From: Phanerodontia chrysosporium | Lineage: Eukaryota > Basidiomycota > Agaricomycetes > Polyporales > Phanerochaetaceae | Length of the DNA stretch: 64,000 nt | Assembly: GCA_001910725.1 (NCBI GenBank) | Contig: MJGA01000001.1 | Span: 2,294,001 to 2,358,000 of the forward strand | Direction: 5' to 3' | Shown here: one piece after another, positions 34,344 to 46,157 of the stretch | How the letters are laid out: the number at the start of each line of letters is the position of its first letter | How positions within the stretch are numbered: the stretch's first letter is position 1 | The notes under the pieces: generated by a model | What the model saw: the letters and a program-made list of their open reading frames with translations, nothing else | What the model was told of the DNA's origin: nothing | Database searches by the model: none | Position numbers and translations under genes: made by a program

Positions 34344-37300
34344 ATGACTGACTCGAGTCACCCTCGTCGCCAACCGCCCAGTCCTCTTGTCTTCTCGCCA
34401 GAGTCCGTTCTCCCGGCCATCCCTCTCCAATCGCAGCCGTCGACCAGCAGCACTCATGCCTCCGGAGCCAACACCGTGTCGATGCCCTTTGTGAGGCGCC
34501 ATGTCTACCGACGCCTTAAGGCAGCCAAGCAGGAGTGCGACAAGGAGCTCCAGCGTGTCACCAACTCTATCACCGCATTCTTTGAGGAGCGTCTGCGAGA
34601 CAACGATCACGAGCAAGAGTTCGAGCGGGACCAGCGCGAGAGTCAGAGGGATCGCGAGTCTCGTGCGGGAGAGGCCGAGCCATTGCGGGAGCCATTTGTC
34701 CTCCAGCCGGCTGCCCTTCGTTCGGCGTTGCAGTTCGACGAAGTCAGCTCCGATGGAGGGTATGATGCCGAACCCGAGGGAAGCACGAGTCGCGGCCGAC
34801 AGCGTGCGTGCAGTGCTTAAATCAATCGTTTTCTGACCCTATGTACTGACCCCATCCTTGTTCTTCAATGTATCCACCATAGCGTCGATATCATCCGTGT
34901 ACAGCCCTGCGTCACATAGTCCGGCTTCGTTGCGGCGACATCCGACCCTCCCTCGCGAGAACAAGTCTACCACGAACCTCGTTTCTTCAGCGGGCTCCGC
35001 TAGTCCTGCTACGAGTGCGACTCCCCCTCCCGAGGTTGCTGTAAGCCCCCGTAAACGCGACAACACCACGTCCTCCAGTGGGCAATGGGCGGGCCAGAGC
35101 CTTGCTTCCCGCCGATTATCCCGGACGATCCACATCCCCGTGCGACCATCCCATTCTGGTGCTAGCTCCCGGTCTACTTCGCGCTCTCGGTCGCCGCTAC
35201 CTCGGGCTGGCTACGACAAGGACCGGAGGTCTTCTCGCATACTTGTCGACGAACCTGGTGACCCCATCATGACTACTCTATACGACCTCATTAGCGTTGC
35301 CACGGACGTCATGGAGATGTCTATCAGTCAGCTCACTGCGGACCCCAAGATTTGTGGGCGGCTCGTGACGCGTGTCCAGAATATCGGCAAGGTCTGGGAC
35401 GAGCACCCCGATTGGCACGGCCGGAATTGGTACGTCCAAGTGCTTTTGGCGATCGCCAGTCTCAGCCGTGTGGTTGAGTGGTGGGAGGCTGAGAAGCAAT
35501 TCTGGAATTTCGACGACAACGACGATGAACAGGAGGAGCCGCTTCTTTTCGTCACGAAGCCTCCGGACGAGGACACTACTGCTTCTGCCGTACCTACGAC
35601 ACCGTCTATGAAGCAAGAGATCTCCGAAAGCGGGAGCGTTCTCAGAGTCGGCTCGGAAGAGGAGGCAAGGTTGCGGATGACCCGTACGACCAGCGCCGGC
35701 CGGCGTTCACGAGAAGACGCTACCAAGACATTGATGCTGACTCCCTCCAAGGAGCAGAAGGAATCAGACCAGTCGGGTGCCAAGTTCGACAACAGTGAAT
35801 CGGCTCGCGTGCTCGCGACAGAGCGGCTTCGACTCCAAGCCGAGACTGCTCAGAACCAGAATATTGTCATCGAGCTTGCTCTCGATGGAGATCATCTCAT
35901 ATGGGTGAACTATGCCTGGCGTAACGTCATTGGGTGCGTTTCATGATCATTTGTTATTGTCCGTTCTATGCTCATAAGCGCATCAAGTGGAGAGCCTGAG
36001 GAGCTCGTCCAGACGCGAATATCTAGGTTGCTGGCTGCGTCTGATTGGCATGTCTTCCGGGACGCGACTAGGCGGCTGTTGGACGATGACTCTCATACCA
36101 TCGAAGTGCGCTTCAGGATACGGCTCCTCGACCAGGACGGGAACCGTGATTCTTCTGCTCCCGCCCTCTACCAGCTCATGGAGGGCAAGGGCATGCTCAT
36201 GATCGACCGAGAGGAAGGTCAACCGACGCATACCATGTGGGTTGTCAAACCCATAGCACCACCAGAATACCTTCAACCTCCTCCGTCCATTCTTCTGGAG
36301 CACGGAGAGATTGGCGACGAGCCCTCGACACCGGAGCAGCCGCCTCCGCAAGTGGGCTTCGGCGACCGCGCTCCGAGTGAACCTGTCACTCCCTTCCCCT
36401 TCGCACGCCCTATCAGCAATGCACTCATCCTCTGTCGAATATGCGAATGCAATATCCCCCAGTGGTACTTCGAGAAGCACAACGAGACTTGCAGTGAGGA
36501 GCACCGTCTGGAAGCGGAGATTGGCGAGTGCAACGAGAGTATTTCCGAGCTGCGGAACACCATTCGAGAGCTGCAGGTCGCCATGGATCGTTCTTCGCCC
36601 ATGACCGTCCCGGAGTACCGCGGCATGCCCATATTCTCCCCGTCGTCAAGTCCCGGTTCCAGCTCTCCTCTGTCTCTCCTCCGGGCTCCGCTGAAGATGA
36701 GGCGCATCAGCGTCAAGAAGATGCAGCGTCAGATTCTAGAGCAGCTCGAAGATATTCTTCAGGTTGCGGCCGAGATCAAGGTGCCGTCCCTTCGTGAGGA
36801 GGAGGCCCAGGAGCCCATTGAACGTCAGCGCCTTCTGTCTCCCAGTTCAGAGCGGAAGATCTCGCAAGTCCGTCGATGGAACAAGCCCAGCATCGAGGAT
36901 CAGGCTCTAACCCAGCTCATCGACGATGCAGAGCGCGTCATGCGTCAGAAGATCGATAGCGTAGTGCGCATGCAGAATACCATCAGGTACTCAGAGAAGA
37001 TTAGACAAGAGTGGTGGGAGAAGGTCGAGCAGACTCTGGCGAACCAGGAGGCTGAGGAGGCGAGCGGCTCATCTGAAGAGGAAGGCGAAGCTGAGGACCA
37101 AGATATCGATGTTCACCATCAGCTGGCCTCACTCCCCGAAGCCGACGACGATCATTCAAGTACCACCTCCGAGTATGCGTTTGGAACGCAGAATCAGTCC
37201 TCGGATCCGACTCCTCATGCTCCTGCCTCGCCGATTCCATATTCTGGGTTACCCCTAGAGCGGTCGGACAGCGTGGCTAGTTCAGTATCGTCTGTCCCTA

Positions 37301-40300
37301 TGCCTGTTCCTCAATACCACTGGCCGTCTAGCACCTACCATACACGATCGTCTACACCTTCGTCGATATCTTCCCCCCTTGCTCTGGCGCAACCAATCAT
37401 TGCTTCCACATGCCCTGACGACAACCCTCCTCCGATGGATCTGAATGAAGGCCATGCTCATCCAGGTCTCAGCCAACCCATCCCTGTACCCGCGGCCACA
37501 TTCTTTTCGAATCGCCCTCGTCGATCCCCTCAGACTCTGGAACCTAAGTTATTGATTACGCCTCCACTGTCTCCGATGGTCTCACCCCAGGATCAGCAAG
37601 CCACTGCCCGCAAGCCCGCACGACGACACTCTACCGCGCATCAGCCAATCATCAGCCCCACAGGTTCGATATCCAATGTGCCTCTCTCTCCGCGACTACC
37701 GACTTCTACCCCCGCCTCCCGTACGACCCCGACGTCGATCAAGGACTTTGAGATCATCAAGCCCATCAGCAAAGGCGCCTTTGGCTCCGTGTTCCTCGCG
37801 AAGAAGAAAGTCACCGGTGACTACTTTGCCATCAAGGTCCTCAAGAAGGCAGACATGATCGCGAAGAACCAGATCACAAACGTCAAGGCCGAACGCATGA
37901 TTCTCATGAAGCAAGCCGAGTCCCCATTCGTTGCAAAGTTGTACTTTACCTTCCAGAGCAAGGAGAACCTATATCTCGTCATGGAATACCTTAATGGTGG
38001 CGACTGTGCCGCACTAATCAAGTCTCTTGGAAATTTGCCAGAAGAGTGGACCAGGAATTACGTAGCCGAAGTCGTCTTGGGTTTGGAGTCTCTTCATTTA
38101 CGCGGGATTGTACATCGGTACGTCAATCTCTGTCTCCCGAAATTGCATCTTCTGACTGAATGCCCACAGTGATCTCAAGCCTGATAATCTTCTAATCGAC
38201 CAGCACGGACACTTGAAGTTGACGGACTTTGGATTGAGTCGGATCGGTCTCTTGGGTCGACAGACTCGTGATGGCCAGCTCTCCTTTGAGCGTGGTCCAC
38301 GAACTCGTACTCGACACAACTCCCGACCACCTTCCATCGATTCGTACATGTCGTCGCCGCTTCTTGCGACAGACTTGCACGGTTCGTACTTCAGCCAGCG
38401 CGCCCAGTCCAATCCGCGCCCAGGTTCCTCGCCTTATCTCCCACTTACAGATGATGTCAGCGAATCCAGCGGCTCGGAGTCGGTCTACAACTTCTTCCCG
38501 CGGCGAAATGGAAGTCGGCAGGTCAACGACAGCCCCCTGCAGTCGTTCGCGACGGAGCTCACCACGGACTTGCGCTCACATCCCACGCTCACTCCTGGTG
38601 GCACACCCCCTGGCGAACAGAAGGTCGTTGGAACACCGGATTACCTCGCACCCGAGACCATCCTGGGATTGCGCGGCGACGATGCTGCGGTCGACTGGGT
38701 AAGTGGTGCTGGCCTAGGATATGACTGCCTGTCCGCTGACTTGTAATTTACAGTGGGCGTTAGGAGTGATCACGTACGAGTTCTTGTACGGCATTCCTCC
38801 TTTCCACGATGAGACACCTGAGAAGGTGTTCGAGAACATCCTCTCAGGGCATATCGAGTGGCACGATGACTACATCGAGATATCGGACCATGCTAAGGAC
38901 TTCATCCAGCGGCTACTGACATTGGATCCGACCCAGAGGCTGGGAGCCAACGGCGCGGAAGAAGTCAAGGCGCACCCGTTCTTCGCGGGGATCGACTGGA
39001 ACACTGTCACGACCACCGAGGCGGCTTTCATTCCTCAGGTCACTGATCCAGAGTCAACTGACTACTTCGATCCTCGCGGGGCAGTCCTGTCGCTCTTCAA
39101 TGAGGAGGAACACGCGCAACTTACCGCCATCACTTCGGACAGTCCACAGACAGGCTCGGAGGCGCCGCCGCCAGCGACACAGACCGCCCGGTACCCATTG
39201 CCAACCGAGAGACGAACGCGACGCCTAGCGACGACGACTTTGGCTCCTTCAGCTTCAAGAATCTCCCGGTGCTGAAGCAGGCGAACGACGACGTCATCCG
39301 CAAGCTGCGCACCGATCAGCTGCAGCCCCTGACACATACGCTGTCCGAACCCTCGCCAATCCACGCCCGGCGGAAGAGCGTGTCGAGCCGGATAAAGAAG
39401 CCGTCGAGCGTAATCACCACGGTCGAGAACCCGCCGAAGCCGTCAACGACAAGCCCGCCCTCGCCCGCGACGTCGACATCGTCGATAGCGTCTTCGCCGT
39501 CCAGAGGGCCACCTACACCGGGCAGCGCTGGCAGCCATGCGCGCAAGCCAAGCGACCTTGGTGCGGTGGAGCGGTTCCGTCTCAATCACTTGGAGGGTGA
39601 CATACACCGGCGAAATTCCATGCCAAGTCGCCTCCGAACGGCATCCGTCTCGACCACTGGGGAGTCGGATACTTGGTCGGCGCCAGCATCGCAAGAAATG
39701 CATACCCCGCCGTCGTCGGTGGCATCTATCGACTTGAAGCGGGCGCCGGATCCCCACGACAGGGCCGTGACATGCTTGCTCGCGGAGGACAACCCGATCA
39801 CGGCCAAGATCATCGAGACGCTGCTTATACGCCTTGGGTGCCGCTGCGTCGTCGTCGCCGATGGTTCTGAAGCTATCAGCGTGGCCATGGGTGACATCAG
39901 TACGTCCGCTAGTCGCCTTTGCTGTTCCTGTTGCTGATCGCTCTGCAGAGTTCGATTGCATCCTGATGGACCTACACATGCCCATCCGTGAGTCCTGCTC
40001 GCTCATAATCTAGCGTGCCCAGCTAAACAATGGTTACAGTCGACGGTGAGGGTGCTGCACGGTATATCAAAACGACGAACAACCGGAACCAGACCACGCC
40101 GATCATCGCGGTCAGTGCTTACGGGGGCTCGGAGCCGCCGACAGAACAGAACAACTTGTTCGCGGCGTACTTGCAGAAGCCGGTTCAGAAGGCTGATCTG
40201 CTGGCGGTGATGCGACAGCTAGGGTTCAAGACTTCGACCGCGCCAAGTCGTGGACAGGCCTCGTCGAAGGTGACCACTGGGCCGGTGACAACAGCACCCG

Positions 40301-40446
40301 CTCCAGTCGCCGCCACAGGATCTGTCTCTGCGGCGCCCACTGCTGTATCGTCTATGGCGCCTCCTCCGGTCCCCCACACCTCCGTCCCTCCGCCGCCAGC
40401 ACCACTGTCGAATACACAGTCCACCAGCTCCTTGGCAACGTCATGA
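34344..40446 (+). CDS. RIM15: RIM15-family PAS / AGC kinase / receiver protein
   Basis: Large signalling kinase (about 1,800 residues) that in yeast drives entry into quiescence when TORC1, PKA and Sch9 are low, acting on endosulfines. Domains in order: disordered N-terminus; helical region; PAS domain ([19 protein letters not shown] and on); C2HC finger ([21 protein letters not shown]); kinase N-lobe ([27 protein letters not shown]); catalytic GIVHRDLKPDN; DFG in KLTDFGLSR; then the long insert before [12 protein letters not shown] that marks Rim15/Greatwall kinases; hydrophobic tail; and a response-regulator receiver ([12 protein letters not shown], phospho-Asp in CILMDLHMP, Lys in YLQKPV). 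Introns are small GT-AG. The frame breaks once at 39187-39189 by a missing C between kinase and receiver. The receiver's Asp and Lys are retained, so phosphorelay input is possible. Confidence 0.94.
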
Positions 40447-41160
40447 TACCGCGCCGTTCGCCCGCGACATGTTGTCCCGGCAACTTTGGGTTCCTGTTGT
40501 TTGGTCACTCATTTGGTTTGCGTCCTGCTTTTTCTTCACGTTCACGACACGTCTCTTTGCACAAGTCCATCATCACGCATTTTCTCTCAGCATCGCATAC
40601 TTCACCATCTTTCCATCCATATCTGCTCTGCAATTCAGGTTGTTCGCATTCGTTGTAAAGCTAGAGATATTTGCAATCCCATGGGGAAGGCTTGCTAGCC
40701 TTTCCGCTCATGATTGGCTGGAGTCGCGGCACCTCTCGCCTGGCTCGAACCGTCCCGTGGGTTTAATCTGGAAGCATCGAGGTTGGTATGAGACTACAGA
40801 TGTCAATCCTTCGGACCTGGAATGTGCTTGAGCACGACCTCTAGCCAGGCCATCAATATAGCAGGCACTGTAGACAATACGGTCCTACAGTATTGTCTAT
40901 CCTGCGCGATTTGTCTATGTCTCAGACTGTTGCTAGACTCGGAGCAGAGGTCGACGGGCTGTGCGCCTTTGCGGTGATGACGGAAACAGTCGTAAGCGCT
41001 GCGATGTGCAGTCTATATACGCGCTCATTTCGCCTATCCCTGTTCCCGCCCAACCTCGTTCACTCCCCGTGTTCCTGTTACATCGCAAGCCCGAATACCC
41101 GACACTGTAGCCATATTAATTGTCGTACACTGTAAACTTCCTTGTATACTAACCTCTCGA
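40447..41160. other. Intergenic between RIM15 and the UIM gene
   Basis: The 714-bp stretch is the RIM15 3' flank and promoter of the next gene. It contains the hairpin at 40861-40905 and a TATA-like tatatacg near 41016. No exon is called. Confidence 0.5.
40861..40905. repeat. Perfect 10-bp inverted repeat (hairpin)
   Basis: Arms TAGACAATAC (40871-40880) and GTATTGTCTA (40890-40899) are perfectly complementary around a 9-nt loop. The flanks GCAGG and CCTGC can extend the stem past a small bulge. It could be an RNA structure at the RIM15 3' end, a factor-binding palindrome, or a remnant of a small inverted-repeat element. Confidence 0.6.
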
Positions 41161-43588
41161 ATGGCAGGCACTCCGTGGGGGAACAGCCGATATCCACCAT
41201 ACCCTGCTCACTATGCGCCTGCACCACCTGCACCAGGACCGTCTTCGTACGACCCACGGAGAATGCAATACGCGCCGCCGCCGCCCGTCGCAGGCTTCTA
41301 CAATCCCGCCGTCGTGCCCTACCCGCCTGGGCCTGCAGACTCGCGCATGCCGCGCGGGATGTCGATGATGGCGATGCCGCAGCCCAGCATCCCATCCGCC
41401 CTGCAGCCCGGCGCGGGGCCGCGCTCGTCGACCTATGTCTCGCATCGAAACAACTCGGGCGACCTCTCAGGCGACCTGTTCTTCAGCGATGCCCCGCGCA
41501 TGCCTATGCCGCAGGTGTCCCGGCACCTCCCCAGATACGGCACACTGTGTCTGCACCCCCGCCGCCTCTGCCCAGGAAGCCTAGCTTTGACGCACCACCG
41601 CTCCCACCCAAACCATCGAAGACGTCTCCGCCGGGAGCGCTGCCCCTCTATCCACCAGTCTCCCACAATGCGAACTCGTTCTCTGAACCTAGCACTTCAT
41701 TAGCGCAGACGCCTGTGGACATTGTGCCTGGGAGAAGCGATACGGTGCGGCCGCCGTCAGAGGAGGTGGATCCCGCGCTGCGGGCTGCACTGGAGCAGTC
41801 AAGGAGAGATGAAGAGGCGGCGAAGAGGCGCGAGGAGGAGGAACTTGCAAAAGCGATGGCGGAATCGCTGTCGGTCTCGCAGCGGCGGGAGCCTGCACAG
41901 GTTACACCAGTGGCGTCCGGTTCGCGATCATCGTATTACGACAGAGGATCGTCGTCTGGCGCAACCGCATCGTTCGGGTCGCCGTATCCCTCGCCGGCGC
42001 TGATGTCCACGAACCCGTTCGTGCAGTCGCCAGATTCTGGCTCGTTGTCGGTTCCGGCGGCCTCTCCGGGGTTGCTGACGTCCAGTCCGCCAGGCACCAC
42101 ACAGCAAATACTGGACGATGAGACACTTGCGCGACAAATCGCGGAGGAGGAAGAGCAATTGGCGCGACAGAAGGTGGATGAGGAACGGGCAAAGGCGCTG
42201 GCCAATGCGCAGGCCGCGGAACAGGCGCGCAGAGTCGCGGCAGACCTCACGCTGCCGTCGCGCCCTCCACCAGAATACCCTGCAGCGGACCCGCCGCCGC
42301 CTGCGATGCCAGAATCTCTGCAGCTGCCGGTGTCCGAGCCAACAAGCAGCGGAACACCATCTCCGGTGCGCTCCACGGTACCAAGCCCAGACATTCATCG
42401 GCACCGCAGCAGCTCTGCAGTTCCCACCACTGCACCGCTCTACGACGAAAATGTTCGGGCAGGACGGTCTCAGTCGTTTGGTGCGTACGGCACGAGCCCT
42501 GCCGCCTCGAGGCCCTCGCTGCCTCACTCGCCTACGTCTAACGGCATGAGGTCTGCTGCGGCTTCCCCAAAGTTGCCATCCGTTCCCGAGAAGGCGGCTA
42601 GTGTCAGCTCACACACGAGCGGCGAGACGTCGAACTATGCACGCACCAACGAATCACCTGGGGTGTCTTCCCGTACCAACGATGTTTCCCCAAGACCCAC
42701 TAGCCAATATGTTGATACCGAGCTGCTACGCGGAGTCTGTGAGTAGTGGTTCCGGTGTGCGCTCGATGCGTTCTGAGCTTTGCATTCAGCGATCGGGTTC
42801 AATCCGCCCGCCATCACATCCATGTTGGTCCCGATGGAAGGGCCCATTCCCAATGTGATCGCCCTACCGTACGGACGTGCCCCACCGTTGCACATCAAAG
42901 CACCAAACTGGCGAGACATGCTCACCCTCATGGCGCGGCTGAGCAACACAAGGCTGGAGCCAACAGTGGAGGCGATGGCCGTAGTGAAGACACCCATGCA
43001 TCTGCGAGTTGTGGTCAACTTTGTGAAGGTCTGCATCTCGTGGTTTGATTTAAAATCTTTAGGCTGAACTTCTCTTGCTCGCGTTGGGCAGGTGCACGCG
43101 TCTTCCAACGATTGGCATGTTGTCTTGTACATGACGATCGACTACCCAATCCCCGAGGGCCACAGGTACAAGACGCGAAATCCGAACGACCCCGCGTTGC
43201 TCCCGTATTCCTACACGCTGTCGTCCACCCCAGCCTTCTTGCGCGAGAACGCGGACAGCCCGTTGTCGAAATGGTACTGCATCCCGGCGACGCCGCAGAA
43301 CCCGTACCCGACGCTGCCGATCTCGTTCCCGGACCTTGCGACGTACCTGATGACCGCGCTCGAGGACAGCCGGCGCGCGGCGCACGATCGCTCGAGCGGC
43401 TGGCACCGGCTGCGAAGGCCATCGACCAGATATACCCGAGCCCTGCGGGCGACGACGACCCCGAGGAGCGGTCGCGCTTCAGCCGCGTGCGTGGATTCTT
43501 CGGGCGCGGGAGCAAGCAAAACCGCCCCGCGAACGACGACCGGTCAACGCTCGTAACGCCGTTCTATGCCGACGAATATGGGCGATAG
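41161..43588 (+). CDS. UIM-motif protein with an unknown conserved C-terminal domain
   Basis: The start at 41161 reads MAGTPWGNSRYPPYP and continues Pro/Tyr-rich. A Pro-rich SH3-ligand-like stretch follows (APPPPLPRKPSFDAPPLPPK). Two ubiquitin-interacting-motif-like helices come next: DPALRAALEQSRRDEEA and EEELAKAMAESLSVS, the second matching acidic-x-A-x3-S well; a third helix (LARQIAEEEEQLARQ) is similar. A long Ser/Pro linker leads, across a GT-AG intron, to a globular domain I cannot name (SIGFNPPAITSMLVPMEGP, IKAPNWRDMLTLMARLS, WHVVLYMTIDYPIPEGH, SKWYCIPATPQNPYP), ending FYADEYGR. Frame breaks at 41519-41521 (missing C) and near 43385-43395. UIM-like helices plus Pro-rich motifs suggest an endocytic or ubiquitin adaptor; this is inference. 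Confidence 0.75.
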
Positions 43589-44354
43589 CACTGGAACCGT
43601 GACGGTCACTTGCTGTCATAGATTTTCGTTAGACGTTGCAGGCGTGCTGCGTCGTCGCACAGCGCCCTGCGTTTTTGGATGTGCGGATTGGACAGATTGG
43701 CTATACCCCACTGCGCGGATTGACAGGCCTTTGTCCTGAGTTGCTAGTCGTCGATACCATTGTGTACACCCTGAGTCGGGTGCGTGCATTGTATATATAC
43801 CGGACGCGTGGACCTGCTGCGTACGTCAGCTTAACCGCGCTGCGCCCACGTCTTCGAGCCTATTCCAGCATGGCGCAAGAGCGGAGGCATGTGTAACAAC
43901 GTTCGCGCGGGGCGCAGTCGTGCCTGCATTGGTGTATTGCTTTTCCTGTCTCCAGGTCTAGTGCGGTCATCGGAACGTCCTGGCGAGCGTGCCGTCCGGA
44001 CGCGTACCCCATCCTCCCGCCCACGCAGACCAGTTGCGGCACCGAGAGTTCATTTTGGAAATTCTAGAATGCGCTTCTGCTATCCTCGAGGACATATCGC
44101 GGTACTGCGGTAGGCTGCGGTTCCGCGAAACGGAAGGCAAAGTGCAGGGGCAGCTGGAACTCGAGCTGATCCGTGTGAGCGCATCTTATCTGATAACTCA
44201 GCGAGCGTCCCTTTACGTACCGAAGATTTGGCCGGCGGGAGCCCTGCTCTTCCTCCCAGCGGTCGACATATATACACACCCACATGTTCTCCACGTCCTC
44301 ATCGCACACCCGTTCGCAGAGTCCTGACGCCGCCTCTCGCAGCTGAACCACGCC
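43589..44354. other. Intergenic upstream of the Apd1-like gene
   Basis: The 766-bp stretch includes a tatatataccgg element near 43793-43804. An antisense open frame at 44064-44504 overlaps the true first exon and is rejected as a shadow. No other gene is recognised. Confidence 0.45.
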
Positions 44355-45696
44355 ATGACCTCGCAGCTCAGGAAACTCAAGGCTATCGTCCTGGGGCACA
44401 ACCTCAACATGGACACCACCACTGCGAACCTTGAAGAGGCTAACGTGCCGGTCTCGCGGGACAGCTGCAGGGCCTGCGCGGATCCGTGTGATCTCGGTGA
44501 GCACAAAGTGCTATCTGCCAGCTGAGAAGATGGCTAAGACAAGGCGCAGGCCATGATGATTATCCCTCTAGGTTCGAAGTGGACATGGAAACAGAGATGC
44601 TAGGCTCCATGAAGCCATATCGTCGACAGGCACGCGTTCCCTCTGTGCTGCCACACCAGCAGAGTCTGACTCTTCTCAGGTGGTAATCTCTACAGGCAAA
44701 TCCGACTGGCCGCACGACGTCACCTCGGAGTCCGGCTCTCTCGCTTCATACCTCGACTCCGCGCTCTCGTCCGCGCCGAAGGGCCCCAAGCACGCCAGCA
44801 ACGGCGCAGGTCCCAAGGTCAACGGCGTGTACGACAGCACAGAGACTGCGCGGGTGACCGTGCTGAACGGCAGTCACCACACGCTCTCGGAAGACCCGAA
44901 GCGCGACACCGTGCTTGTCCTGCCAGACTACAAGGTCGTCACCGAAGTGCCGCGCTCGCGCGAGGGCGCGGACGAGCTCTATCGCGATGTCGTAGATCCT
45001 GCGCGCCCACGCGCCGGCGCACACATCGACGGCGCCGAGCTGCAGTCGTACGTCCTCCCGTATTCATGCGTCATCTTGCTCTGTGCGTATGCTACCTTGT
45101 TCCCGTACCGCCCCGCGCTGACAAGTTCGCGCAGGCTCGCACAAGAAGCGAGATAACCGCTGCGCAATTGCCGCGCCGAAGCTCGAGCACGGTAGGCCTC
45201 TCCCCAAAACTGAAGTCATCTGTCGAGGGCTGACCACACAATGCAGGCCTGACCGTCGCGCTCGAGCGCGAGGGCTGGGAGGTGCACACGCAGCTCGACG
45301 ACCCGAGCGAGCACGGCTCGCCGCTCGAGGAGCTTGCCGGCACAGACGACGAGCGCGACGCAGAGTACGTGCGACGGCTGCAGGCGTTCGACCCCACATC
45401 TGCCGACCCGCGCCGCGCGCTCATCCTCAAGGTCTCGCACATCGGCGGGCACAAGTTTGCGGGAAACGTCATAGTGGGTGTTTCATTCGAGCATCACTGG
45501 GCTTCTTTGGGGGTTGACCAACGCCATGCAGATCTACAAGCCCCAGGGCGTGTCGGTATGGTATGGACGGGTGACGCCACACCACTGCGAGGCCATCGTG
45601 CGCGACACGATTGTCGGCGGGAAGGTCCTACCGCCGCTCCTGCGCGGAGGACTCAATCTCGCTAGACCCGGACGCGCGAGCCTCAATGACTGGTAG
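44355..45696 (+). CDS. APD1: Apd1 / sucrase-ferredoxin-like [2Fe-2S] protein
   Basis: Soluble thioredoxin-fold ferredoxin-like protein; yeast Apd1 carries a [2Fe-2S] cluster with Cys and His ligands. Six exons. The N-terminus MTSQLRKLKAIVLG is followed by DSCRACADPCD, then GHDDYPSRFEVD, MLGSMKPYRRQ joined to VVISTGKSDWPHD, a family hallmark. Downstream are SHKKRDNRCAIAAPKLEHG, the HX3H motif HIGGHKFAGNVI, WYGRVTPHHC, LPPLLRGGLN and the end SLNDW. The intron 44632-44681 begins GCACGC after CAG, a GC-AG intron; using the nearby GT would delete the conserved VVIST. The frame is intact. I chose the start at 44355 as the first in-frame ATG before the conserved RKLK segment. Confidence 0.9.
44632..44681 (+). 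other. GC-AG intron in the Apd1-like gene
   Basis: The 50-nt intron has donor CAG|GCACGC and acceptor TTCTCAG. It is needed to join PYRRQ to the family motif VVISTGKSDW. Confidence 0.7.
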
Positions 45697-46157
45697 CCCG
45701 GACCGCACAGGCACCGCTCACCTTCTCTTCCGCCATAGACGCACGGCACTTGTAATTATCGTTTGCAGAAGCGACATGCATACTTTTTGAGAGCTCGTAA
45801 AGGACAATTAATTCTACACGACTTGGCTTGACAGATGTGGGTACATTGCGCTTGCGGAGGACAGCTATTACGAAGTATACGACACGGGCGACCTAAGATA
45901 GTTGGCAGCACACCGGAGACAGAGAGAGACAAAATATCGAAAACAAGCGATTACAAGGAATTGACAACATGATGAGCGCGAGGATAGTCTGTTGGTGAAT
46001 CGATGTGGGGGTGACGCGGTCCGTATCCGAGGGTTTGCACTGCGCGGTGTGGACGCGAGAGAGATGTTGGGCATTAGGGAGGGCTTGGTGATAGGCGTAC
46101 GATGCGTGATGAGAGAAGCGGTGGAGGGGCGAGGCGAGGCGAAGAGTGCACGCAAGA
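45697..46157. other. Convergent 3' region, Apd1-like and SCH9
   Basis: The 461-bp stretch is AT-richer than surrounding exons, consistent with two 3' UTRs. Nothing else is seen. Confidence 0.5.

Noticed and set aside
44064..44504. 146-codon antisense frame
   Set aside because: It overlaps the first exon of the Apd1-like gene on the + strand, which has family motifs and splice sites; the antisense product has none.
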